From JANRLJ01 sp033762735 (GTDB lineage Bacteria; Chloroflexota; Anaerolineae; Aggregatilineales; Phototrophicaceae): a stretch of DNA of 64,000 bases. Positions 32,235-40,739 of this stretch are shown here, one piece after another. The notes beneath the pieces are model-generated. The model saw only the letters and a list, made by a program, of their open reading frames with translations, was not told where the DNA came from and did not search any database. Every line of letters starts with the position of its first letter. The first letter of the stretch is position 1. The position numbers and the translations under genes were made by a program. The stretch lies in contig JANRLJ010000040.1 of NCBI GenBank assembly GCA_033762735.1, forward strand, positions 124,001-188,000, given 5' to 3'.

Positions 32235-33695
32235 ATGCCATTTACCAAAGAGATTAACCGCCTGCTGGTCGGGCTGCTGGTCGGGCTGGGGCTGATCGTC
32301 GCGTCCGCGCTTTATCACGGTACGCTGATCAGCGATAGGCTGCTGGAACGCGAGGACAATGCCCGTCTGTTCGAGCAGGAAGCGGCCCTGCTGCGCGGCA
32401 GCATTTACGACCGCAACGGTGCCCTGCTGGTGGCCTCGCTCCAGGACGAGGACGGCTTTGCGATACGGCGCTACTACTACCCCGAACTCAACAGTGCGGT
32501 CGGATACGCCAGTCTGCGCTATGGTGTGGGGGGAATCGAAGCCGCCTACAATACCATCCTGCGCGGGGATGACCTGCCCTACTCGCTCAATACCTACCTC
32601 AGCCGCGACGTGCTGCATTATCCCGGTGAAGGCGCTGACGTGCTCCTTACACTCGACCTTGCCACACAGCGCACGCTGGTGCGGCTGATGCAGGATTATC
32701 AGGGCGCGGCGGTCGTGCTGTCCGTACCTGAAGGGGAGGTGCTGGCGCTGGTCAGCCTGCCTACGTTCGACCCAAACACGCTTGAACTGAGTTGGAATCG
32801 CTTGCGCCGGTCGCAGGATAACCCGTTCTTCAACCGCGCCGTGCAGGGGAAGTATCAGCCGGGGAGTCTGCTGTACACACCCCTGATGGCCGCCGCTATC
32901 GCCAATCAGGTTCCGCTGAATACCCTCTATGAAGACGCGACACGTGCGGTTGCGGCAGGCGAAGTTACGTTAAGCTGTGCCGAAACGCCGCCGTCCGATC
33001 AGCTTACACTGGCAGAAGCCTATTTCTACGGCTGTCCCGCACCCTTTGCGACGCTCATTGAGCAGCTTGGGCTGGAAGAAATCAGCCGGGTGTTCCGCCG
33101 GATGCAGCTTGCCGAACCGTATCCGCTGCCCGGTTACACACCGCTTTTGCAGTCGGATGCCCTCCAGACGGCAACGCCAAACCCAACCGTTACACCCGCT
33201 CCTGGCGCAACCGACGCATTTACCATCACCCTTGAAGATGCACTTGGGCAGGGAGCGCTTACGGTTACGCCGCTGCGTTTCGCGCTGCTGATGCTGGCGC
33301 TGGCGAGCGATGGCAACGCCGTCGCCCCGCACATGCTGTATGCAGCGCGGCCACCCTCAGCCGATGCGTGGAGTCCGGTGACAAGCCGTGCTGCTACCCT
33401 TCCACTGACCACTGCTGAAACCGCCCATGACATGCGCGATCTGCTGCAAACAACAGTCGAAGCCAGTACAGTCCGGCGTGGTCAGTCCTTCGGTGGAGCG
33501 ACAGCGCTGGCCTATTCGGGTAATCAGACAAATGTCTGGTTTGCGGGGTATGGGCTGTCACCGCTGCGAGAGGGTGTAGTGGTGGTGCTGGTGGTGGAAG
33601 ATACGGACGATCTGGCACTGGCGGAACAGATTGGACTTCGTGCCTTAACGGCTGCACTGGCAGCAGGTCGGGAGCCGAATTTTCCCATTGATTAG
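32235..33695 (+). CDS. Class B PBP-like protein with degenerate transpeptidase motifs
   Basis: A 486-residue protein with one N-terminal membrane helix, the short dimerisation/hinge region (GSIYDRNGALL, YYYPELNSAVGY, GIEAAYN) and a C-terminal penicillin-binding fold of the PbpA type. The three catalytic motifs are altered. SxxK reads SLLY (Ser211 to Tyr214), SxN reads GCP (266-268), and KTGT reads YSGN (427-430). The surrounding sequence (QGKYQPGS, NVWFAGYG) is well kept, so the alignment is clear and the frame intact. It is probably a catalytically dead partner that stabilises or activates the SEDS protein, rather than a decaying gene. Confidence 0.85.
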   Translation: MPFTKEINRLLVGLLVGLGLIVASALYHGTLISDRLLEREDNARLFEQEAALLRGSIYDRNGALLVASLQDEDGFAIRRYYYPELNSAVGYASLRYGVGGIEAAYNTILRGDDLPYSLNTYLSRDVLHYPGEGADVLLTLDLATQRTLVRLMQDYQGAAVVLSVPEGEVLALVSLPTFDPNTLELSWNRLRRSQDNPFFNRAVQGKYQPGSLLYTPLMAAAIANQVPLNTLYEDATRAVAAGEVTLSCAETPPSDQLTLAEAYFYGCPAPFATLIEQLGLEEISRVFRRMQLAEPYPLPGYTPLLQSDALQTATPNPTVTPAPGATDAFTITLEDALGQGALTVTPLRFALLMLALASDGNAVAPHMLYAARPPSADAWSPVTSRAATLPLTTAETAHDMRDLLQTTVEASTVRRGQSFGGATALAYSGNQTNVWFAGYGLSPLREGVVVVLVVEDTDDLALAEQIGLRALTAALAAGREPNFPID

Positions 33696-33721
33696 GGGCA
33701 ATCAATCGCCACCAACCGGGA

Positions 33722-34402
33722 TCAGCCCCCCTCCCACTGACGGGCACGAAAGCCAAGCTTCTTTGACCACTTCGCTGTTTTACTGAACAAATGCACATAT
33801 GCGGCGCTGAGATGACGCACGAAGTCAGCTTCCCTAAGGGCGTCGAGAAAGTCTTCAGGATCAGGCGCGAACGGACGCATCACGGTTCGCGCTTTGCCAT
33901 ATTCCGTCCAGGTATGGGCATCCGAACCCGCCGTGCCGATCAGGTTGTGTTCCTGGGCAAACCGCAGCGCCCGCACATTGTCCTCCATAAACAGGCAGCG
34001 CGAATTAAACACTTCAATCGCGTCTACCCGATTTAAGATTTTGAGCAGGTCTTCTTCGTACCACGCCCCTTTGCGCAGCCGATCAAACGGGTGCGACACG
34101 CTGATGACCGCGCCCTGCTGCCGCAGTCGATCAATGGTTTCGTCAGGCGTTAACCCTTCCGGCACCGTTTCCTTCACAAAATAGGCCAGAAGCTCGCCCT
34201 GCGTGGTCATGATTTCTTCACCGACGATAATCAGTTCCGGCGCTTTTTGCTGAAGCTGTTTCGCGCCTTCTGCGGTGTTATGGTCGGTAATGGCAATGCG
34301 ATTCAGGCCGCGCCGACGGCACAGACTCACAATAGAGTCGAAGCGCGTCACACAGTCCTTTGACCACAGCGTATGGCTGTGAAGATCAACCTGCCAGTTC
34401 AT
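33722..34402 (-). CDS. PHP-domain metal-dependent phosphoesterase
   Basis: A 226-residue PHP hydrolase. Metal-binding clusters are VDLHSHTLWSKD, AITDHNT, VGEEIMT, SVSHPFD and TAGSDAH, so the active site is complete. This subfamily acts on phosphoesters such as nucleoside bisphosphates, but the substrate is not evident. The start overlaps the stop of the flippase-like gene by four bases (ATGA), giving a two-gene leftward operon. It converges with the PBP-like gene, 26 bases apart. Confidence 0.88.
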   Translation of the reverse strand: MNWQVDLHSHTLWSKDCVTRFDSIVSLCRRRGLNRIAITDHNTAEGAKQLQQKAPELIIVGEEIMTTQGELLAYFVKETVPEGLTPDETIDRLRQQGAVISVSHPFDRLRKGAWYEEDLLKILNRVDAIEVFNSRCLFMEDNVRALRFAQEHNLIGTAGSDAHTWTEYGKARTVMRPFAPDPEDFLDALREADFVRHLSAAYVHLFSKTAKWSKKLGFRARQWEGG

Positions 34403-35499
34403 GCCTGATGTCCCTCAACTGAATAGCTCGTCTGACCGGTGTGATGGCGTTCGGCTTCCGCTTCGGCCAGTGCTGTTTCAAGTTCGGGCGGGAACAACCG
34501 CTGGCGGAAAATCACCGCCACCGCCATCCCAACAATCACGCGGAACCATTTATGAAAGAACCCCTGAATCAGCGCGGCGGCAGCGGCTACCGCCGGTGTG
34601 ATTTCAGGATGCTGCGGCGTGATGATGGCCACGATCATCGCAGCGTTGGAAAGTTCACTGATGCCCGCGCCGTTGGGTACAAAGCTCAGCGCGCCAATCG
34701 CCGAAACGACACCCACCATAAACATCGACTGCAAGATCAACTGACCATCAATCGGGAGGCCAAAGCCGTTCAGTGCAACGACCATCCCCGCCGATGTAGA
34801 AAGATAAACCCCCAGCCCAAACAGCATCGTTGGCAGAATGTGGCGCAGGCTGAAAATCTCGCGGCTGCTTTCATAGAATTCTACCAGCGGTTGCTGCAAC
34901 CGTTTGATGAGCGGCAAACGTGCGAGCACAGTGTTCAAAAAAAAGTAGGCCAAAGGGCGAATTTGAACCACGATCAGGCCAGCGATGATAAGGATGGCTG
35001 AGGTAAAGATAATCGCCTGACTGATGGTTTTATAGTCGCCAAGCTGCAATTCATCCGGTGCGATCAGCAGCACCACCGACGTAATCACGATCACGGCCAG
35101 CCCATCGACAATACGCTCAGCCAGCACAATCGGGGCACTGCGGACAATGGGCACATCTGTTTTGAGCTTGAGCAGCACCGCCTTCAGCAGTTCCGCCGCT
35201 TTCCCCGGACTCACGACAAAGGTAAACCCGGTGACAAAAATCACAGCGCTGTCCAGCAGGGTGATTTTGTCGCGGGCGCCGATCACTCCCAGGTAGTAAT
35301 TCCACGTCACAAAGCGAAAGGCCCCCGCCGCGATCTGCGTCCCGGCCATCACGATCAGCAGTGTCCAGGGGAAGCGCCGCAGATGTTCCCCGACACCTTC
35401 TTCCAACTGGCCGCTGTTATCCACGACCAGGATAAAAATCACATAGATGAAGAATGCCAGGCCAAGCCCAAGTAGAATCTGGTTGCGATATTTACGCAT
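34399..35499 (-). CDS. Flippase-like integral membrane protein (LPG-synthase TM / UPF0104 family)
   Basis: A 366-residue protein with about eight membrane helices. Family markers include FRFVTWNYYLGVIG, FVVSPGKAAELLKAVLLK and the later FVPNGAGISELSNAAMIV. Relatives include the membrane part of lysyl-phosphatidylglycerol synthases and archaeal AglD-like proteins, thought to move lipids or lipid-linked groups. The ATG at 35499 has a perfect AAGGAG; the frame reaches 35538, but without such a site. A TAGAAT hexamer lies upstream in the divergent spacer. Substrate unknown. Confidence 0.85.
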   Translation of the reverse strand: MRKYRNQILLGLGLAFFIYVIFILVVDNSGQLEEGVGEHLRRFPWTLLIVMAGTQIAAGAFRFVTWNYYLGVIGARDKITLLDSAVIFVTGFTFVVSPGKAAELLKAVLLKLKTDVPIVRSAPIVLAERIVDGLAVIVITSVVLLIAPDELQLGDYKTISQAIIFTSAILIIAGLIVVQIRPLAYFFLNTVLARLPLIKRLQQPLVEFYESSREIFSLRHILPTMLFGLGVYLSTSAGMVVALNGFGLPIDGQLILQSMFMVGVVSAIGALSFVPNGAGISELSNAAMIVAIITPQHPEITPAVAAAAALIQGFFHKWFRVIVGMAVAVIFRQRLFPPELETALAEAEAERHHTGQTSYSVEGHQA

Positions 35500-35650
35500 A
35501 ATTTCTCCTTCAACACCGCACATTCTAGCAGTCGCCACCCGGCGTTAACAGACCAAGCGTCAGCCAGGCGTCGGGTAGAAAGGTACATCTTTTGCTATAA
35601 ATTAGATAAGGTGACCGTATTTGATCTTTAAACATCCCGGCACTCTGGGT

Positions 35651-35656
35651 TATACT
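35651..35656 (+). promoter_or_regulatory. Candidate -10 box of the C39-TPR gene
   Basis: TATACT (five of six) 34 bases before the ATG. No clear -35 is found at 17 bases, but the spacer upstream (35581-35640) is distinctly AT-rich for this genome, which suits a regulator-dependent divergent promoter region shared with the flippase-like gene. Confidence 0.35.
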
Positions 35657-35689
35657 AGCTCCCACCTGTACCGTTAGGAACGTAGAAAC

Positions 35690-37231
35690 ATGGTCAATCT
35701 AGACGATACACAGCCGAACCGCCCGGTCGGCATAAGAACCTACAGCAGCGAAATTCCTGCGCCGCCGCGCTTTCTCCTCTGGGGCGTGATCGGCCTTTTT
35801 GTGCTTGGCATTCTCGGCGCGTTTGTCGGTATCTATCTGTTTCGTGAAGCACTGCCGCCGCGCTATCAGGCTCGTGTGATGCAAAGCTTCCCCTTCATGG
35901 AAGCCTTTATGCCCGGTGGTGGGACGATCCCGACCGCCGCCGCCGTTGACCCCGAAGCCCAGTCAGCGCTGCTCCAGCTTTCGCTCAGCCTGCCCGATAC
36001 AACCTCGGAAGCAACGTCCCCGGCGATGGTGCCAGCAGAAACAACCGCAGAAGCGGAAGCAACAGCGGACGGCGTGGCTGCTGCCGCGACGATTATCCCG
36101 GCCACCGTCACCCCACAGCTAACCAATACCGCCCTTCCTACCCCAATCCCGGAGCCAACCGTAACCACAACCACCGCCCCACTGCCAACACCTGAAGCAA
36201 CTGCTCAGGTGGCAGTGCCAGACACAAGCGTCGTCGTGGATACCAGCAGCACAACCGCCGAGGTTGACCCGGCCTTGACCCGTGCCGCCACGCATACACT
36301 GGGCGGCTTCCGCTGGGAGAGGCAGAAGTGGAACAACTGCGGCCCGACCAACATCACGATGGCGCTCAGCTATTATTCGTGGCCGGAAGATCAGGACTAT
36401 GCTGCCCAATTCCTGCGCCCGAACGTCGAAGATAAAAACGTGACGCCACAGGAAATGGCGGATTTTGTCAATGAGCAGACGCTCGTCCGGGCGATGACCT
36501 CGTTCGGCGGCGATCTCGAACTGCTGCGTCAACTGCTCTACAACGGCTTCCCCGTCATCATCGAAGTCGGCGGAACACTGTTCCAGGCCTATGACTGGAT
36601 CGGCCACTACCGCACCCTCGTGGGCTATAACGACTCCGCCGGAGTGTTTTACATTTATGACAGCTTCTTGGGCAGCGGCGCGAATGGCGAGGGTGTGACT
36701 GAACGTTATGACGTGCTTGACCAGCACTGGCAGGCGTTCAATCGCACGTTTATCGTGGTCTACGAACCCGCCCGCGAACAACTGCTGATGGACATCCTGG
36801 GCGATCAGGCACACCCTGGCCGCGCTGCTGTGGCCGCCTTTGAAGCTGCGCAGCGCGAAGCCACCGCTGACCCGACCAATCCATTCGTGTGGTTCAATAT
36901 GGGGTCGTCGCTGGTGGAACTGGCACGCTATGAAGAAGCCGCCAACGCCTTTGACCGCGCCGCCAGCAACGGGCTGCCCTGGCGGATGCTGTGGTATCAG
37001 TTCGGGCCGTTTGAAGCCTACTACAATGCGGGACGCTACGACGATGTGCTGAGCCTGGTGGAAAACAACCTGACCAACAACGGCGAGTACGTCGAGGAAA
37101 CCTATTACTGGCAGGGGCGCGTCTTCCAGGCACAGGGGCGCACCCAGGACGCGATTAACGCCTTCCGCACCGCTCTTTCGATGAACAGCAATTTCACCGA
37201 GGCGCGGCAGGCACTCGACTCGCTGAGTTAG
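35690..37231 (+). CDS. Membrane-anchored C39-like cysteine peptidase with TPR repeats
   Basis: A 513-residue protein. One membrane helix (about 27-50) is followed by a Thr/Ala/Pro linker to about residue 200. A papain-like C39 domain has the catalytic Cys217 in WNNCGPTNITMAL, His306 in IGHYRTLVGYND and Asp324 in YIYDSF. The C-terminal third holds TPR-type repeats (PFVWFNMGSSLVELARYEEA and EETYYWQGRVFQAQGRTQD). C39 domains cut double-glycine leaders or act on wall peptides; with no bacteriocin exporter nearby the substrate is open. SD TAGGAA precedes the ATG. Confidence 0.83.
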   Translation: MVNLDDTQPNRPVGIRTYSSEIPAPPRFLLWGVIGLFVLGILGAFVGIYLFREALPPRYQARVMQSFPFMEAFMPGGGTIPTAAAVDPEAQSALLQLSLSLPDTTSEATSPAMVPAETTAEAEATADGVAAAATIIPATVTPQLTNTALPTPIPEPTVTTTTAPLPTPEATAQVAVPDTSVVVDTSSTTAEVDPALTRAATHTLGGFRWERQKWNNCGPTNITMALSYYSWPEDQDYAAQFLRPNVEDKNVTPQEMADFVNEQTLVRAMTSFGGDLELLRQLLYNGFPVIIEVGGTLFQAYDWIGHYRTLVGYNDSAGVFYIYDSFLGSGANGEGVTERYDVLDQHWQAFNRTFIVVYEPAREQLLMDILGDQAHPGRAAVAAFEAAQREATADPTNPFVWFNMGSSLVELARYEEAANAFDRAASNGLPWRMLWYQFGPFEAYYNAGRYDDVLSLVENNLTNNGEYVEETYYWQGRVFQAQGRTQDAINAFRTALSMNSNFTEARQALDSLS

Positions 37232-37264
37232 CAAATCAGGAAGGCCGTTCTTCTGGTAAGGGCG

Positions 37265-37370
37265 GGTTCCAAACCCGCCCCTACAAATGGCCTGCATTCT
37301 AAGAGTTGATTTTGAACTTGTACCGTGATGGGTGGTTCCAAACCCGCCCCTACAAACGGCCTGCATTCTA
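37265..37370. repeat. Pair of 37-base intergenic repeats
   Basis: Two direct copies at 37265-37301 and 37334-37370 differ at a single base. Each starts with GGTTCCAAACCCGCCCCTAC and ends with GGCCTGCATTCTA. In the first copy GGCGGGTT-CC-AAACCCGCC forms an inverted repeat. Similar hairpins built on GTAGGGGCGGG occur at 57619-57647. They occupy the spacer between the C39-TPR gene and murJ and may act as transcription stops. Confidence 0.75.
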
Positions 37371-37463
37371 GAATGTGTTGCCTGAATTGCAGAGGCGTAA
37401 CTCTCCACAAGGGATACAACGGCGCTCCCGCGAACCTTCTTCTCCAAATAACAGGACTTCACC

Positions 37464-39164
37464 ATGACGAGCGAAACCCAACCTATTCCGGCTGCTGCTT
37501 CCGGCGACCGCAGCGGCGACCGCCGTTTACAGCAGATCATTCGCTCGACCATCACCGTTGTACTGGCCTTCGCCTTTACCCGTGTGGTGAGCCTGGCGCA
37601 GGTCTTCATCATCGCACGTGAGTTCGGAGTCGGGCCAGATGCCGATGCCTTCACCGCCGCCAACCTCATCCCCGAACTGATCTTTAACCTGATTTCCGGC
37701 GGGGCGCTCGCAAATGCCTTTATTCCCGTGTTCAGCGGTTATCTCGCACGGGAAGACCGCCCCGGCGCGTGGAAGATCGCCAGCCACATCATCAACACGG
37801 TTTTCATAGCGACGCTTGTGGTCAGTCTGATCATTGCCCTGATCGCGCCCTGGGTTGTGCGGACATTTGTGGCATCCGGCTTTACGCCCGATCAGGTCAC
37901 GCTCACAGCCAATCTGATGCGGGTGCTGCTGGTCGGCACGGTGATCTTCTCTGTCAGCGGGATTCTGATGGGCATCCTGCAAAGCCATCAACGCTTTCTG
38001 CTGCCCGCGCTGGCGCCGATCATGTACGATATTGGCATTCTGGCCGGGGTGCTGTTCCTGCTGCCAACACTGGGCGTTTATGGGGTGGCGCTGGGCGCGG
38101 TCGCCGGGGCAGCGCTGCACCTGGGGATTCAACTACCCGGCCTGTTCCAGATACGTGCCCGTTGGATGCCACAGTTCGGGTGGAACGACCGTGACCTGTG
38201 GCGTGTGATACGTCTGATGCTGCCCAATGTCGCGGCGCTGGCACTGTTCAACATCAATTTTCTGGTCATGACCAATATCGCCTCTCGTCTTGGAACCGGC
38301 GCGGTCAGCAGTTTCGGGTGGGGCTGGCGGCTGATGCAAATTCCACAAACGCTGATCGGCACGGCGATGGCGACCGTCATCTTCCCCACGCTTTCCGCCC
38401 TGAGCGCCCTCAACGATGCGAAAGGCAAACGGGAGTCGATGTCCGGCGCACTGCGCTTTATCCTGATCGGGACCATCCCCTCAGCCGTCGGCCTGATTTT
38501 CGTCGGTCGTCCCCTTATCAGCCTCCTGGAACGGGGCGCGTTCGATGCGTCTGCCTCGGCGCTGGTCTACAGTGCGCTCCAGTTTTTCGCGCTGGGCATC
38601 ATTGTACATTCCGCGCTGGAAATCGTCGCTTCCAGCTTTTACGCCGATAAGGACACGCTCACGCCGCTGATGGTGCGGGTGGGCGGAACGGTGATTAACG
38701 TTTCACTTGCTTATGTGCTCAGCGGGGTGGCTGCTGCCGATTTCGCCTATACCAACGGCCTGCTGCCTCGCCTCGGATTTCGCCCGCTGCTGGCAGAGGT
38801 GCAGCCCTTGAGCGTCGGGATGCTGGCCTTTGCCAATTCGCTCGCCATCGCCTTTGAGGTCGCCGTGCTGCTGGTCATCCTGCGCCGCCGCTGGCACAGC
38901 ATCAACGAAAATGCACTGGCGCGCACTCTGTGGAAAACGCTGCTTGCCAGCCTCATCATGGCGCTGGCAATTACGCTGATTAGCTTCCTGTGGGACATGC
39001 TCGGCTTGAACAACGGTCGCCTGATCTACACACTGGCGCTGATCGGGCTGGAAGTCGGCATCGCGGCGCTGGTCTTTTTCGGCGCTGCCTGGGCGCTTAA
39101 AATGGAAGAATTGAATTTGATTCCCTATATCCTCCGCGCTCGCAGAAAGGCAGCCCCGGCATGA
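37464..39164 (+). CDS. murJ: Lipid II flippase MurJ (MviN family)
   Basis: A 566-residue MOP-superfamily transporter with about fourteen membrane helices that flips lipid II across the membrane. Landmarks are REFGVGPDADAFTAANLIPE, LISGGALANAFIPVFSGYL, SFGWGWRLMQIPQTLIGTAM and FPTLSAL, with LLERGAFD and VHSALEIVASSFYADKDTLTP in the second half. A long spacer with repeats precedes it. Its stop overlaps the next start by four bases (ATGA), linking it to the hydrolase gene. Confidence 0.93.
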   Translation: MTSETQPIPAAASGDRSGDRRLQQIIRSTITVVLAFAFTRVVSLAQVFIIAREFGVGPDADAFTAANLIPELIFNLISGGALANAFIPVFSGYLAREDRPGAWKIASHIINTVFIATLVVSLIIALIAPWVVRTFVASGFTPDQVTLTANLMRVLLVGTVIFSVSGILMGILQSHQRFLLPALAPIMYDIGILAGVLFLLPTLGVYGVALGAVAGAALHLGIQLPGLFQIRARWMPQFGWNDRDLWRVIRLMLPNVAALALFNINFLVMTNIASRLGTGAVSSFGWGWRLMQIPQTLIGTAMATVIFPTLSALSALNDAKGKRESMSGALRFILIGTIPSAVGLIFVGRPLISLLERGAFDASASALVYSALQFFALGIIVHSALEIVASSFYADKDTLTPLMVRVGGTVINVSLAYVLSGVAAADFAYTNGLLPRLGFRPLLAEVQPLSVGMLAFANSLAIAFEVAVLLVILRRRWHSINENALARTLWKTLLASLIMALAITLISFLWDMLGLNNGRLIYTLALIGLEVGIAALVFFGAAWALKMEELNLIPYILRARRKAAPA

Positions 39165-39811
39165 GCATTGAAATTCGCGTCCTGACGCTCGGAATCGCCA
39201 CCACCAACGGCTATATCATCGGCGATACTGATACGAATGAAGCGGTTGTAATCGACCCGGTAGACGAGGCCGCCCTCTTTCATCAGACCACGACTGACGC
39301 TGGCTGGACGATCAAACTCATCCTCGCCACACACGGCCACTTCGACCATGTGCTTGCCAGCAAGGAACTGAAAGAACTGACGGGTGCGCCGTTCTACATC
39401 CACAAAAACGATCAGCCCTGGCTGGATAACCTCCCGCAGCGTGGTGTCCACTTCACCGGTACACCTTTCCCCGATGCCGCTGTTCCAGATCGCTATCTGA
39501 CCGACGAGACAGAGACACTTGAAGTCGGCGCGATTAAGCTGGAAACCCTGTTCACGCCAGGCCACGCACCGGGTCATATTGCCTTTTTCATGCGCGACCA
39601 CAACATCCTGTTCGCCGGGGATGCACTGTTCGCGGGCAGCATCGGACGGACGGATTTACCGGGCGGAGATTATGAAACGCTGATACGGTCGATCACCGAA
39701 AAGCTGCTGCCGCTGGGGGATGAAGTGGTGGTACTTTCCGGGCATGGGCCGCAAACGACGATAGGCCGCGAACGGCAGACCAATCCTTTCCTGCTCAGCA
39801 ATCTGCGCTGA
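39161..39811 (+). CDS. Metallo-beta-lactamase-fold hydrolase (glyoxalase II-like)
   Basis: A 216-residue MBL-fold enzyme with a complete two-metal site: THGHFDH, the His in TPGHAPGH, the Asp in FAGDALF and the His in LSGHGPQTTIGRERQTNPFL. The C-terminal signature is that of the YcbL/GloB2-like short glyoxalase II proteins, which hydrolyse thioesters. It lacks the GloB C-terminal domain. Translationally coupled to murJ and followed 16 bases later by the metalloenzyme gene. Confidence 0.88.
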   Translation: MSIEIRVLTLGIATTNGYIIGDTDTNEAVVIDPVDEAALFHQTTTDAGWTIKLILATHGHFDHVLASKELKELTGAPFYIHKNDQPWLDNLPQRGVHFTGTPFPDAAVPDRYLTDETETLEVGAIKLETLFTPGHAPGHIAFFMRDHNILFAGDALFAGSIGRTDLPGGDYETLIRSITEKLLPLGDEVVVLSGHGPQTTIGRERQTNPFLLSNLR

Positions 39812-39827
39812 GTCTTTCGACGCAGAC

Positions 39828-40739
39828 ATGCACCTTCTGATGCTTTTTCTGGACGGAATCGGCCTCGGCGCTGATGATCCGTCTGTCAATCCGTTTGCCG
39901 CCGCAGACATGCCGACTTTAAATGCGCTGGCGAACGGTCAGCGCTGGCTGCGTTCGACAGGCAGGCAGCACAGTGACCGCGCCATTTTCCTGCCGACTGA
40001 TCCGCGTTTAGGCATTCCCGGCAGGCCACAGAGCGCCACCGGTCAGGCCGCGATCCTGACCGGGCGCAACATCCCCGCGCTGATTGGCGAACACTACGGC
40101 CCAAAGCCGAATGCGCCTGTGCGGGAATTACTCAGTGAAGATAACTTTTTCAAGCAGGTGGTACAGGCCGGTAAATCGGCAGCGCTGCTGGAAGCCTATC
40201 CGCCACCCTGGCATCGCGGCATCGAGTCCGGCAAAAGCCTGCCTTCCAGCTATCAACTGGCAGCACAGGTGGCCGGTGTGCGCTTTTTGGACAGGGACGA
40301 TCTGGAAGCAGGACGTGCCATCAGCGGTGACTGGACAGGCGAAGGCTGGCGCACACAGCTTGGGTATGTGGAAATGCCTGTGCTAACCCCACAGGAAGCC
40401 GGGCGGCAGCTCGTCACCCTGTCGCGCACCTGTGATTTCGCGTTCATGTCACACTGGCTGACCGATGTGGTCGGGCATCGTGGGCCGCTGGAAGCGGGCG
40501 TGGCTCTGCTGGAGACGTTCGACAGTGTGATGCAGGGTGTGCTGGAAACGTGGGATGATGACGAAGGGCTGGTCATCATCACCAGCGATCACGGCAATCT
40601 GGAAGATATAAGCAGCCGCAAGCACACCGAAAACGATGTTCCCACCGTTATCATCGGGTCGCAAAAGGACACCTTTGCGGAAGGCTTGGCCGCGCTAACG
40701 GATTTTGTCCCGCGAATGGCGCGTCTGCTGGGGATTTAG
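39828..40739 (+). CDS. Alkaline-phosphatase-superfamily metalloenzyme (iPGM-like)
   Basis: A 303-residue protein of the phosphoglycerate mutase / alkaline phosphatase fold. Seen motifs are the N-terminal FLDGIGLGADD (metal Asp9), the nucleophile region RPQSATGQAAILTGRN, HWLTDVVGHR, and the C-terminal ITSDHGNLEDISS with HTENDVPT. It is too short for a full independent phosphoglycerate mutase (about 510 residues) and lacks its inserted transferase domain, so a phosphatase or phosphopentomutase-like role is more likely. Its last four bases overlap the convergent permease gene. Confidence 0.8.
   Translation: MHLLMLFLDGIGLGADDPSVNPFAAADMPTLNALANGQRWLRSTGRQHSDRAIFLPTDPRLGIPGRPQSATGQAAILTGRNIPALIGEHYGPKPNAPVRELLSEDNFFKQVVQAGKSAALLEAYPPPWHRGIESGKSLPSSYQLAAQVAGVRFLDRDDLEAGRAISGDWTGEGWRTQLGYVEMPVLTPQEAGRQLVTLSRTCDFAFMSHWLTDVVGHRGPLEAGVALLETFDSVMQGVLETWDDDEGLVIITSDHGNLEDISSRKHTENDVPTVIIGSQKDTFAEGLAALTDFVPRMARLLGI

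Noticed and set aside
36119..37669. 516-codon minus-strand frame containing repeated CRGGFGT peptides
   Set aside because: The peptide repeats are merely the translation of the two 37-base intergenic DNA repeats; the rest is antisense to the C39-TPR and murJ genes.
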